Assembly (NCBI RefSeq): GCF_910577345.1
Contig: NZ_CAJTMT010000043.1
Coordinates: forward strand, 1 to 22,450
Source: an uncultured Duncaniella sp.
GTDB taxonomy: Bacteria; Bacteroidota; Bacteroidia; Bacteroidales; Muribaculaceae
Length of the DNA: 22,450 nt
Direction of reading: 5' to 3'
Shown here in pieces: positions 8,612-17,587 of the stretch (the first letter of the stretch is position 1; every line of letters begins with the position of its first letter). The notes under the pieces are model-generated. The model worked only from the letters and a program-made list of their open reading frames with translations. It searched no databases and was not told where the DNA came from. The translations under genes were made by a program, and so were the position numbers.

Positions 8612-11425
8612 ATGAAACTTGCAGGATTTCTAATCTCCACGCTCACCCTCTTCGCCCCGATGGCGCTCTGCGGACAGAGCAAGGTTGCTTCCCCGATGGA
8701 GGATGTCAACAAAGTTGTCGACAATACCCTCGACAGCCTTAACAAAGCGCGCACAGTGCGCCCCATAGCAGGCTCGACGAGAGTCGGCAACAATCCCGTC
8801 CTATTCCTTGTCGGCAATTCGACAATGCGCACAGGCACTCTCGGCAACGGCCAGAACGGCCAGTGGGGCTGGGGCTACTTCATGCCGGATTATTTCGACA
8901 AGAGTAAAATCACAGTCGAGAACCATGCGCTCGGCGGAATGAGCAGCCGCACCTTCTACAATAAACTCTGGAAAGATGTCGTCGACGGCATCCGTCCGGG
9001 CGACTGGGTCATCATCGAACTCGGCCATAACGACAACGGCCCCTACGACAGCGGACGTGCACGCGCATCAATCCCCGGCATCGGCAAGGACAGCCTCAAC
9101 GTGACCATCAAGGAAACCGGAGAGAAAGAGACAGTCTACACCTACGGAGAATATATGCGTCGCTACATCAACGACGTGCGCCCCAAGGGTGGCAATCCCA
9201 TCCTCTTCTCGCTCACCCCGCGCTGTGCCTGGGATGACAAGGACAGCACAAAAGTGACACGCGTCAACAACACCTTCGGACTTTGGGCCAAGCAGGTGGC
9301 CGAGGAGGAGAATGTCCCGTTCGTAGACCTCAACGACATCACCGCAAGCAAATTCGAGCGTTTCGGCAAGGACAAGGTGAAAACCATGTTCTATCTCGAC
9401 CGCATCCACACCTCTGAATTTGGAGCGAAAGTCAACGCCCAATCAGCCGTGGAGGGTTTGATGACACTTGAAAATGTACCGTTGAAAGATTGGCTTATCC
9501 CCACTGTCCCCGACACAAAGACCGGAGCCTCACGCAAACCGGGACGACCGGTCCTCTTCACTATCGGCGACAGCACTGTAAAAAACGAGGATAAGGACGA
9601 CGATTCAATGTGGGGTTGGGGAAGCGTCATTGCTGAACTCTTCGACACCACACGAATCTCGGTCGAGAACCATGCGATGGCAGGCCGCAGTGCCCGCACA
9701 TTCCTTGACGAAGGCCGCTGGGACAAGGTCTACAACGCCCTCCAACCGGGCGATTTCGTGTTGATACAATTCGGCCATAACGACGGAGGTGACATCAACA
9801 AAGGTAAGGCCCGTGGCGAACTCCACGGGGCAGGCCCCGAAAGCAAGGTATTCAAAATGGAGGCTACCGGCAAGAATCAGGTGGTCTACACCTACGGATG
9901 GTATCTGCGCAAATTCATCATGGATGCAAAGGAAAAAGGAGCCATACCCATCATTGTCAGCCACACTCCGCGCAACAAGTGGGCCGACGGCAAAATCGAG
10001 AGCAACAAGGGCAGTTTCGGACTTTGGGCACGTCAGGCAGCAAAACAAGGCAAGGCATACTTCGTCGACCTCAACACAATCAGCGGTAAAAAGCTCCAGT
10101 CGCTCGGTGAAGGCAACACCTCCGCCTATTTCAAGAAAGACCACACCCATTCCTCGAAAGCGGGTGCGCGAATCAACGCAGCGGGTATAGCCGAAGGCAT
10201 CATGAACACCGATTGCGCACTGAAAGACTATCTCAAGCCCTCAGTCTACAACTATAAAATGCAGGGCATGGGTGCATATAACGACTTCAACGGCTATGGC
10301 TACGACTTCGGCACCGCACCCGCAAAAGATGGTTCCAAACCCTTCTTCTTCTCCGTGCGTGTTCCCGACGGTAACTATAAAGTGACACTCAAACTTGGCG
10401 ATAAAAAGCGTAAGGCCATCACCACTGTCCGTGCCGAGAGCCGCCGACTGATGCTCGACCGTGTGGCCACCCGCAAGGGGGAACTGAGCGAACGCACATT
10501 CATTGTCCACAAACGCACTCCGGCCATCAATCTGCGCGATTCAGTGAAAATCAATCCGCGCGAGGTCGGCACACCGACATGGGACGACAAACTCACGCTT
10601 GAATTCACCGGGGATGCTCCTGCAGTCGATGCCATCAGCATCGAACCCGTGACGGAGGCCGACGGCATAACCACTGTCTACCTCTGCGGCAACAGTACGG
10701 TGGTCGATAACTGCAAGGAGCCCTGGGCAAGCTGGGGACAGATTATTCCCGCTTATTTCGATGACAAAATCGCCATTGCCAACAATGCCGAAAGCGGTGA
10801 ACGCACAAGTTCCTTCCTCGCCAAACGCCGTTTTGACAAGGTCATGGCAATGGCCAAACCCGGCGACTGGGTCATCATGGAATTCGGACATAACGATGAG
10901 AAAGACCGTGGAGCAGGTAAAGGCGCATGGTACAACTACAGCACAAATCTCAAACTCTTCATCGACCGTGCCCGTGCAAAAGGCCTGAAACCGATTCTCG
11001 TCACCCCTACCGCACGACGTTTCTTCAACCCCGACGGCAAACTCAAGGACACCCACGGTGAATATCCCATTGCGATGCGCGCGGTGGCTGAAAGAGAGAA
11101 TGTTCCCCTCATCGACCTCACCGTCATGACCACAACTCTCTTCGAAAGCCTTGGCGTGGAGGAGTCGAAGAAAGCTCTTGTCCACTATCCGGCAGGAACA
11201 TTCCCCGGACAGAATGAAGAACTTGCCGACAATACTCACTTCAACCCCTACGGTGCGACCCAGGTTGCAAAATGTATCGTCGAGGGACTCCGCAAAGTCG
11301 CCCCAGAACTTGCTGAGCACATCACTCTGACCGAGAGCTACAGCCCGGCCAATCCGGATGATCCCGAAACTTTCGTCTGGCCTCTCGCCCCGTTCTATGA
11401 CAATGAGAAACCTTACGGAAACTGA
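8612..11425 (+). CDS. triple SGNH/CE12-type rhamnogalacturonan acetylesterase
   Basis: A 937-residue secreted esterase with three catalytic SGNH domains, most like the CE12 enzymes that remove acetyl groups from rhamnogalacturonan and pectin. The signal peptide is about 1-21. Domain 1 (about 62-285) has Ser70 in GNST, GHND at 138-141 and D263-x-x-H266. Domain 2 (about 312-535) has Ser321 in GDST, GHND at 388-391 and D510-x-x-H513. A beta-sandwich of the CE12-associated type spans about 548-680. Domain 3 (about 688-900) has Ser695 in GNST, GHND at 759-762 and D873-x-x-H876. All three sets look intact. Domains 1 and 2 resemble each other closely (WGWG, VENHA, SxRTF), which suggests internal duplication. 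The TTG upstream is ignored because MKLAGFL starts the signal peptide. The stop codon lies in a perfect hairpin. Confidence 0.88.
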   Translation: MKLAGFLISTLTLFAPMALCGQSKVASPMEDVNKVVDNTLDSLNKARTVRPIAGSTRVGNNPVLFLVGNSTMRTGTLGNGQNGQWGWGYFMPDYFDKSKITVENHALGGMSSRTFYNKLWKDVVDGIRPGDWVIIELGHNDNGPYDSGRARASIPGIGKDSLNVTIKETGEKETVYTYGEYMRRYINDVRPKGGNPILFSLTPRCAWDDKDSTKVTRVNNTFGLWAKQVAEEENVPFVDLNDITASKFERFGKDKVKTMFYLDRIHTSEFGAKVNAQSAVEGLMTLENVPLKDWLIPTVPDTKTGASRKPGRPVLFTIGDSTVKNEDKDDDSMWGWGSVIAELFDTTRISVENHAMAGRSARTFLDEGRWDKVYNALQPGDFVLIQFGHNDGGDINKGKARGELHGAGPESKVFKMEATGKNQVVYTYGWYLRKFIMDAKEKGAIPIIVSHTPRNKWADGKIESNKGSFGLWARQAAKQGKAYFVDLNTISGKKLQSLGEGNTSAYFKKDHTHSSKAGARINAAGIAEGIMNTDCALKDYLKPSVYNYKMQGMGAYNDFNGYGYDFGTAPAKDGSKPFFFSVRVPDGNYKVTLKLGDKKRKAITTVRAESRRLMLDRVATRKGELSERTFIVHKRTPAINLRDSVKINPREVGTPTWDDKLTLEFTGDAPAVDAISIEPVTEADGITTVYLCGNSTVVDNCKEPWASWGQIIPAYFDDKIAIANNAESGERTSSFLAKRRFDKVMAMAKPGDWVIMEFGHNDEKDRGAGKGAWYNYSTNLKLFIDRARAKGLKPILVTPTARRFFNPDGKLKDTHGEYPIAMRAVAERENVPLIDLTVMTTTLFESLGVEESKKALVHYPAGTFPGQNEELADNTHFNPYGATQVAKCIVEGLRKVAPELAEHITLTESYSPANPDDPETFVWPLAPFYDNEKPYGN

Positions 11426-11452
11426 TAGGACAGTCCTATCAGTTTCCGTAAG
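11412..11452 (+). repeat. 19-bp perfect hairpin over the esterase stop codon
   Basis: CTTACGGAAACTGATAGGA (11412-11430) and its exact reverse complement (11434-11452) flank a 3-nt loop, CAG. The esterase TGA (11423-11425) is inside the left arm. There is no T-run after it, so it does not look like a classical intrinsic terminator. It sits 40 nt before the GH43 start and could stabilise or process the mRNA, or tune expression of the downstream gene. Confidence 0.9.
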
Positions 11453-11492
11453 AGAAACATCCGGCAACCGACCCGCAAAACAGAACAATCAG

Positions 11493-12545
11493 ATGAAAAG
11501 ACTTTTTCGCCCCGTACTTACGGCATTATGCTTGACAGTAATCGCAGAAGTGTCGACCGCACAAAATCTTGAACGCGGTGACTATGGCTTCCTGTATTGC
11601 CACATGAGCGGACGCGGCGAGTGGACCGCATACGCACTGAGCCGCGACGGTCTCAACTATCACGACATCATCAACGGTGACTCCATCTTCAGTCCGGCAG
11701 AAAAAGCCCTCATTGAAGGTGGCACACGCGATGCCTACATCACCCGCAAGCATGACGGTTCAGGCTATCTGATGGTCACGACCGACATGTGTGTGCGCAA
11801 GAGCAAGATATGGCATAATTACGGTATAAACCTGCTGACAAGTCCCGACCTCATCAACTGGGAATCCGTAACCTTTGATTTCCGCAAAGGTGCCCCCATT
11901 TTCTCCGACCCTGAAAGTCCGGATACCTACACAGACTACAGTTCCATTCTCCGCGTGTGGGCACCACAGATTTTCTGGAATCCCGACTATCAATGGCCCG
12001 ACAGGAGGAAAGGTGGCTATATGATATACTACTCTCTCTGGAATCCGGACGCAGGTGAGGAGTATGACCGCATGTATTACTCCTACGCAGATGAATCCTT
12101 CACTACTTTGACCAAACCCCGATTGCTATTCGACTGGGGCTATGCCACAATCGACGCAGACATCAACTATCTTGAAAGCGACGGCCTCTACCATCTGATG
12201 ATAAAGAAGGAGGGAGGAAAACCGGGACTTTTCACGTCAACCGCACCGACACTTCACGGCCCGTGGAGCTTGCCGGTGGATGATGACTATGTGGATTTCG
12301 AGGGTAAGAAAAAATGTGAGGGTGTGTCAGCTTTCAGGATTCCCGGCGAGAAAGGCTGGAGAATTGGCTATATCGAATACTCATCCAATCCCAAGCACTA
12401 CAGAATATGTCAGGCAGACGAGTATCTCCGCAATTTCCACTCGCCGGTCGACATCCAAGGCGTGGAAGCACCCCAACATGGCTCCTTCATGCGTATCACC
12501 AAAGAGGAATATGACCGCATAGAAGCCCTGAATAAAACACCCTGA
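11493..12545 (+). CDS. secreted GH43-family glycosidase
   Basis: A 350-residue single-domain five-bladed propeller enzyme of the GH43 group (arabinofuranosidase, xylosidase or galactosidase type). The signal peptide is about 1-23, cleaved after STA. The candidate catalytic triad is Asp80 in GGTRDAYI (general base), Asp223 in DADINYLESDGLYH (pKa modulator) and Glu276 in CEGVSAF (general acid). The base is later than in the standard HADP-type GH43 proteins, which suits the subfamilies with an RD motif. The start at 11493 is chosen because the signal peptide begins there; the open frame extends back into the esterase gene. Third gene of the operon, preceded by the 19-bp hairpin. It cannot replace the lost GH43 domain of the GH115 protein in any obvious way, since the motifs differ. 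Confidence 0.82.
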   Translation: MKRLFRPVLTALCLTVIAEVSTAQNLERGDYGFLYCHMSGRGEWTAYALSRDGLNYHDIINGDSIFSPAEKALIEGGTRDAYITRKHDGSGYLMVTTDMCVRKSKIWHNYGINLLTSPDLINWESVTFDFRKGAPIFSDPESPDTYTDYSSILRVWAPQIFWNPDYQWPDRRKGGYMIYYSLWNPDAGEEYDRMYYSYADESFTTLTKPRLLFDWGYATIDADINYLESDGLYHLMIKKEGGKPGLFTSTAPTLHGPWSLPVDDDYVDFEGKKKCEGVSAFRIPGEKGWRIGYIEYSSNPKHYRICQADEYLRNFHSPVDIQGVEAPQHGSFMRITKEEYDRIEALNKTP

Positions 12546-12583
12546 TACGAAAAGTGTACACTGCTCCGCGGGAAGATGACCGA

Positions 12584-12811
12584 CTGCTGGAAAGGTACAT
12601 AAAGACAGAAGGTCAGAAGAAACAAAAGATTTTTTTTGAGGATTTTCTAATCTATAGAAGTAGATTATCTTTATAGAATGTAGATTATCGCAATATCTAT
12701 AATAGCGAAAACTTATTCTAGATTTACAGCTAAAATTTACAGCTAATAAATCAATCCCGAAAAAATCTTTTGTTTCTTCTGACCTTCTGTCTTTATGTAC
12801 CCTTCCTACAG
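12584..12811. repeat. long inverted repeat, MITE-like, with structured loop
   Basis: Arms 12584-12635 and 12760-12811 are complementary over 49 of 52 bp, with 42 bp perfect (12594-12635 against 12760-12801). The arms start GGTACATAAAGACAGAAGG and end in a T-run towards the centre (8 T at 12630-12637, 6 A at 12760-12765). The 124-bp centre is AT-rich. It contains TATAGAAGTAGATTATC (12653-12669) repeated at 12672-12689 with one inserted base, ATTTACAGCTAA twice (12722 and 12735), and a TAATCTA/TAGATTA stem (12648-12667). It fills the gap between convergent operons, so it could work as a bidirectional terminator. The size and arm identity also fit a miniature inverted-repeat element. I see no target duplication. 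Confidence 0.9.
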
Positions 12812-12853
12812 CGCAATAGAGCATTTTGTATCTGAAGGATATTAGGGGCGTAT

Positions 12854-15397
12854 TTACTTCTTTTGGGTGGGATAGCCTGCGGCGGTCACTGTTTCGATTA
12901 CAGTTTCCGGCGCGACATCGCCCTCAACCACTGCCGTTCCAGATGCGAGATCGACATTTACAGCCGTCACTCCTGGGAGAGCGCGGATAGCTGCATCCAC
13001 TCGGCCCGAACAATGTGTGCAGGCCATACCTTCAATTTTAAATTCCTGTTTCATAGTTGCGTTTGTTTTTATAGTTGTTGTTTCTTCAACCGGTTTTGTG
13101 TCCACCGGTATTATTTTTTCATCTGAGATATTCACGTCGGATTCATTTTTCGTGAGAACCGACTGTCCATTCACAGCATCTGTTCTGTCAGCAAAACTCT
13201 TGCGTTTCAGCAACAGACTGTTAGTGACAACACTGACACTGCTGAACGCCATAGCCGCACCTGCAATCATCGGATTCAGCAAGAAACCGCAGAACGGATA
13301 GAGCACACCCGCTGCAACCGGCACACCGATGACATTATATATGAAAGCCCAGAAAAGATTCTGACGGATTGTCCTCACCGTGGCCCGCGAAAGCCGTATA
13401 GCAAGCGGTATCTTTGTCAATTCAGCGGAGATGATTGTCATCTTGGCAACGTCAATGGCAATGTCGCTGCCGGTGCCCATTGCGATGCTCAGGTCAGCCA
13501 CTGCAAGGGCTGCACTGTCGTTGATACCGTCGCCGACCATAGCCACCTTGCGTCCCTCTTTACGAAGTTTCTCGACAAAAGCAGACTTATCCTGAGGCAA
13601 CACCTCGGCTATGCAGTGACGGATTCCGGCTTTCCTCGCCACCGCCTCGGCTGTAGAGCGATTGTCGCCTGTGAGCATATAGACTTCAATGCCCATCTTC
13701 TCCAGTTCGGCGACAGCCCGGGCAGAAGTAGGTTTTATCGGGTCGGAAATACCAATCAAGGAAATCACGCCATCCGCATCGGCAAACCATACGACGGAAT
13801 TGGCATCGGCCGTCAGTTTCGCCTCCCGCTCACGGACCACGGGGGAAATCTCCACTCCGTTTTCCTCCATGAAACGACGGTTTCCGGCATAATAAACCAC
13901 CCCACCGACATGGGCCTTGACACCACGGCCTGTCACACTTTCGAAATCCGAGAGTTCAACACCAGCCGAAGCCTCATCCTTAAAGCGTGAAACTATAGCC
14001 TGCGCCAACGGATGTTCAGACCTTTGCTCCAATGCCGAAAGTATGGCATCGGCTTCCGGAAGCGTCCTTACGCGAACAACATTCTCCACCACAGGCCGAC
14101 CGGCTGTGACCGTTCCGGTCTTGTCGAGCACCACAGCATCAATCTTCGGAGCGGTTTCCAATGCCTCGGCGTCCTTTATGAGAATTCCAAGCTCGGCACC
14201 CTTCCCTATTCCGACCATTATGGCTGTCGGGGTTGCAAGTCCGAGAGCGCATGGACAGGCAATGATGAGAACCGTCACCGCAGCCAAAAGTCCATGGGAA
14301 AATCCTCCGTTGCCGTCGGCAATCATCCAGACGACAAACGAAATTAGCGCTATGGACATAATGACAGGGACAAAGATGGCGGCAACCTTGTCGACAAGTT
14401 GCTGGACGGGAGCCTTGCTGCCCTGGGCATCCTGCACCATGCGGATGATTTTGGCAAGCAAAGTATCTCCTCCAACCTTCTCAGCCTTATAGTGGAAAGA
14501 GCCTGTACCGTTTATTGTACCTGCATAGACCTTCTCTCCGGGACGCTTTTCAACCGGGATAGGTTCGCCGCTTAGCATCGACTCATCCACAAAAGAACTG
14601 CCATCTGTCACCAAACCGTCAACAGCAATCCTTTCGCCCGGACGCACCACCACAGTGTCGCCGATTCGGATACGGTCAATCGGATAGACTGTCGTTGAGC
14701 CATCGGGCAGGAGTATCATCACTGTCTTAGGCTGCAAACCCATCAGTTTCTTTATGGCTGACGAAGTGTTGCCCTTAGCTTTGCTTTCGAGAGTACGGCC
14801 AAGGAGAATAAAGGCAATGATGACGGCGGAAGCCTCGAAATAGACATGGGGATGAATGCCTTTCGACATCCAGTAGTCGGGAAAAAGCATGTTTGCCACA
14901 CTGAACAGCCATGCGATACCCGTACTCAGAGCCACGAGCGTATCCATATTCGCAGAGCGATGGCGGAGTTGCTTCCCCGCACCGATGAAGAACTGCCGGC
15001 CAAGCCAAAAGACCACAGGGGTGGAAAACAGAAACATTATGAGGTTGGCGTAGGGCATATTCATGAAAAACATACCTATCACGACCACCGGCAGCGACAA
15101 TATGACAGCCCAGATGGTCCTCGACTTCAGCGCACGGTATTTACGGGCCTGTTCGGCATCAAGCGAATCCACCGATTCATCAAGCAAAAGGTCATAACCG
15201 GCATCGCGGACAACCTGTTGCAGCACCTCGGGTGAACATGATTCACCATCATAATCCACATTAACAGTAGAAGTAGCGAAATTCACCCCCGCGGCGTTTA
15301 CCCCCGGACAAGAATTGAGAACTTTCTCAACCCTTGCCGCGCAGGAGGCGCACGTCATCCCCGTCACGGGAAAATTCTTCTTTATATTTTTATCCAT
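12854..15397 (-). CDS. copA: Cu(+)-exporting P1B-type ATPase with N- and C-terminal HMA domains
   Basis: Copper-transporting inner-membrane ATPase. An N-terminal HMA domain (about 9-72) carries GMTCASC (C16, C19). Then come the membrane helices, the SGEP actuator loop (276-279), CPC in helix 6 (381-383), phosphorylated D425 in DKTGT, HP (462-463), TGDN (576-579) and GDGIND (622-627). YN (687-688) and MAFSS (716-720) in the last two helices are the Cu(+) signature. After an acidic, Thr-rich linker (about 735-780), residues 782-847 form a second complete HMA domain with GMACTHC. It begins with Met782 after an A-rich stretch and looks like a whole CopZ chaperone fused in frame. A C-terminal HMA is unusual, since extra copies normally sit at the N-terminus. 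It lies 15 nt after the zinc-type pump, in the same operon. Confidence 0.92.
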   Translation of the reverse strand: MDKNIKKNFPVTGMTCASCAARVEKVLNSCPGVNAAGVNFATSTVNVDYDGESCSPEVLQQVVRDAGYDLLLDESVDSLDAEQARKYRALKSRTIWAVILSLPVVVIGMFFMNMPYANLIMFLFSTPVVFWLGRQFFIGAGKQLRHRSANMDTLVALSTGIAWLFSVANMLFPDYWMSKGIHPHVYFEASAVIIAFILLGRTLESKAKGNTSSAIKKLMGLQPKTVMILLPDGSTTVYPIDRIRIGDTVVVRPGERIAVDGLVTDGSSFVDESMLSGEPIPVEKRPGEKVYAGTINGTGSFHYKAEKVGGDTLLAKIIRMVQDAQGSKAPVQQLVDKVAAIFVPVIMSIALISFVVWMIADGNGGFSHGLLAAVTVLIIACPCALGLATPTAIMVGIGKGAELGILIKDAEALETAPKIDAVVLDKTGTVTAGRPVVENVVRVRTLPEADAILSALEQRSEHPLAQAIVSRFKDEASAGVELSDFESVTGRGVKAHVGGVVYYAGNRRFMEENGVEISPVVREREAKLTADANSVVWFADADGVISLIGISDPIKPTSARAVAELEKMGIEVYMLTGDNRSTAEAVARKAGIRHCIAEVLPQDKSAFVEKLRKEGRKVAMVGDGINDSAALAVADLSIAMGTGSDIAIDVAKMTIISAELTKIPLAIRLSRATVRTIRQNLFWAFIYNVIGVPVAAGVLYPFCGFLLNPMIAGAAMAFSSVSVVTNSLLLKRKSFADRTDAVNGQSVLTKNESDVNISDEKIIPVDTKPVEETTTIKTNATMKQEFKIEGMACTHCSGRVDAAIRALPGVTAVNVDLASGTAVVEGDVAPETVIETVTAAGYPTQKK

Positions 15398-15412
15398 AAA
15401 TTCAGACTGTAT

Positions 15413-17518
15413 CTATTTGAAATTCTTATAGAGGATGCGCAATGAGTTGAGCACCGCAAGCAGGGCCACACCCACATCAGCAAATACCGCACCCCAGAGG
15501 GACGCATAGCCAAGTGCTCCGGCAACCAGCACTATACCCTTTACACCGATGGCTCCTATAATGTTCTCGCGGACCACGGCGCGTGTAGTCCGTGCGATGA
15601 CAATTGCCGTGGCTACCTTTGAAGGTTGGTCTGTCTGTATGACAACATCGGCACTCTCCACTGCCGCATCCGAACCGAGGCCGCCCATAGCAATACCGAC
15701 ATCGCTCAGTGCAAGGACAGGAGCATCGTTCATGCCGTCGCCAACAAAGGCGACTTTCCTTCCTTCATTCTTTATCAATGCCTCGATGCGTCCGGCTTTG
15801 TCCTCAGGGAGAAGTCCACCTAAAGCCTTGTCGATGCCGAGTTTGGCGGCATAGTCGGCCACAACCTCTTTCTTGTCCCCCGACAAGAGATGAATCTCAT
15901 TGATTCCGAGTCCTTTCAGCCGCTCTATGGCATCCGGAGAATCCGACTTTATGGTATCGGCAAGGAAAAGCGCTCCGCTATATTTATTGTTGACGGCGCA
16001 GACAACGAGAGTGGCGGAAGTGGCTGCCAGATTATCCGGGAATCCGATACCCCTGTCCTGCAACAACCGGAGATTACCCACAAGAATGTCCTTGCCGTCA
16101 ATGACCGCCTCGACACCTCTGCCGGAAATCTCTTTCATGGAGGTCACAGAAATTTCCTCCGCTCCGTGGCTGAGAGCGTAAGCCACAACTGCTTTTGCAA
16201 TCGGATGGGTGCTTCGGCTTTCAACTGAAAGCACAATGTCAAGCAGCTCTCTTTCCGTCAGGCCGGAGAGTTCAATGCCGGTGACATCGAAACGTCCGGT
16301 GGTAAGAGTGCCGGTTTTGTCAAATGCGACGGTATCAACGGAAGTGAGTGCATCAAGGTAGTTGCCACCCTTGAAGAGGATGCCTGCACGAGATGCGGCA
16401 CCGATTCCGGCGAAATAACCAAGCGGCACACTCACAACGAGCGCACAGGGACACGAGATGACAAGGAACACAAGTCCACGGTAAAGCCAATCGGAGAACA
16501 CATAGTGGAACGATGGCGAGAACGCGCCGACAAGAGCCGGAACAGCCACGATGAGAACCGCAAGCAGCATGACAATCGGAGTGTAGACACGGGCGAAGCG
16601 ACGGATAAACATTTCTGTCGGAGCCTTGCGCGATGATGCATCCTTCACAAGAGCAAGGATGCGCGAAAGGGCACTCTCTCCGTAAGGCCGGTTGACCTTA
16701 ACCTTGACGGGAGTGCCTGCGGCTATCATGCCAGCAAGGACTTCCCCACCTCGGACTATTGTCCGAGGCATACTCTCTCCGGTCAATGCCGAGGTATCGA
16801 ACATTGCTTCGCCATCAAGGAGTTCGCCGTCGAGCGGGACGCGTTCGCCGGGTTTGACTTCTATTGTCTCACCTATAGCCACTTCCTTCGGCGACATTTC
16901 AACCGAAGAACCATCCGGTTGCAACACCGAGGCACGTTCGGGACGCACGTCGAGGAGTTTTTCAATATTGCGTGTGGCACGGTCAACAGCCTTGTGTTGG
17001 AGAATCTCTCCGACAGTGTAGAAGAGCATCACGGCCACAGCTTCAGGATACTCCCCGATGCAGAACGCACCGATGCTTGCTACAATCATCAACGTGAATT
17101 CGCTGAATACATCCTTCCGCAGCGCGGCTTCCCAACCCTCTTTAATCACAGGCAATCCTACAGGGAGGAAGGCAAGGACAAACCAAAGCAAATTGACCAC
17201 CGGCTGCGTGAACCAGGCCGCCTGCAAGTGATTCAATACTATTCCGGCAATCAGAAGCACGAACGAGACCGCCGGCCACACGAAAGGTGATTTCTTTCCG
17301 GCTCCGGAATGGCAATGACCACCGCAGCAGCAACAGCCGGATGATTCGGTTTTGGCAACTGAACCATCCTTCCCTTCCGAACTTTTGCAACAGTCACCGT
17401 CCGCGTGACAGCAACTGCCATTGACTCCGTTGCTTCCGTCATGCTTGCAATCACAGGAGCAGGAGGTGTCCGTCAGGTCAATTTTTATCTTTTCAGATGA
17501 GTGTGAGTTATATTTCAT
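15413..17518 (-). CDS. Zn/Cd/Pb-exporting P1B-type ATPase with Cys-rich N-terminus
   Basis: A 701-residue heavy-metal efflux ATPase of the P1B-2 (ZntA-like) type. TGES is at 246-249, CPC at 356-358, phosphorylated D400 in DKTGT, HP at 438-439, SGDK at 546-549 and GDGMND at 593-598. Lys660 in helix 7 and Asp681 in helix 8 (ADVG) are the residues that mark Zn/Cd/Pb selectivity. Instead of a folded GMTCxxC domain, the N-terminus (20-70) has 12 Cys and several His in three clusters: SCSCDC, SCCHADGDCC and GCCCCGGHCH. This is a flexible metal-binding tail. The gene follows the Fur-like regulator by 69 bp and has its own promoter with an overlapping operator at 17545-17581. copA follows 15 nt downstream. 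Confidence 0.9.
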   Translation of the reverse strand: MKYNSHSSEKIKIDLTDTSCSCDCKHDGSNGVNGSCCHADGDCCKSSEGKDGSVAKTESSGCCCCGGHCHSGAGKKSPFVWPAVSFVLLIAGIVLNHLQAAWFTQPVVNLLWFVLAFLPVGLPVIKEGWEAALRKDVFSEFTLMIVASIGAFCIGEYPEAVAVMLFYTVGEILQHKAVDRATRNIEKLLDVRPERASVLQPDGSSVEMSPKEVAIGETIEVKPGERVPLDGELLDGEAMFDTSALTGESMPRTIVRGGEVLAGMIAAGTPVKVKVNRPYGESALSRILALVKDASSRKAPTEMFIRRFARVYTPIVMLLAVLIVAVPALVGAFSPSFHYVFSDWLYRGLVFLVISCPCALVVSVPLGYFAGIGAASRAGILFKGGNYLDALTSVDTVAFDKTGTLTTGRFDVTGIELSGLTERELLDIVLSVESRSTHPIAKAVVAYALSHGAEEISVTSMKEISGRGVEAVIDGKDILVGNLRLLQDRGIGFPDNLAATSATLVVCAVNNKYSGALFLADTIKSDSPDAIERLKGLGINEIHLLSGDKKEVVADYAAKLGIDKALGGLLPEDKAGRIEALIKNEGRKVAFVGDGMNDAPVLALSDVGIAMGGLGSDAAVESADVVIQTDQPSKVATAIVIARTTRAVVRENIIGAIGVKGIVLVAGALGYASLWGAVFADVGVALLAVLNSLRILYKNFK

Positions 17519-17544
17519 ACGTCATGGTTTTCTGTTTCTCTATG

Positions 17545-17581
17545 CAAAGATAACAGAAAACATTTGCAACCTGATTGCAAA
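17545..17581 (-). promoter_or_regulatory. promoter and Fur-like operator of the metal-efflux genes
   Basis: On the minus strand, TATCTTTG (17545-17552) is a consensus -7 box 26 bp before the ATPase start. Directly upstream is the inverted repeat TTTGCAA-5-TTGCAAA (17563-17581), a 19-bp palindrome of the size Fur-family proteins bind. It covers the place where the -33 element should be, so binding there would block polymerase. No clear -33 is visible apart from bases within the palindrome. The gene just upstream encodes a Fur-family regulator, which is the obvious candidate to bind. Confidence 0.68.
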
Positions 17582-17587
17582 CTTGAC

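Noticed and set aside
10541..11488. 315-codon open frame antisense to the esterase
   Set aside because: Shadow of a high-GC coding strand; it has no domain and mirrors codons of a gene with intact catalytic motifs.
11358..11492. 45-codon N-terminal extension of the GH43 gene into the esterase gene
   Set aside because: It overlaps the esterase 3' end and the hairpin; the signal peptide starts at 11493.
12594..12801. Long inverted repeat considered as terminal repeats of an insertion sequence
   Set aside because: The 124-bp centre cannot encode a transposase and no target duplication is visible; it is kept only as a MITE-like repeat.
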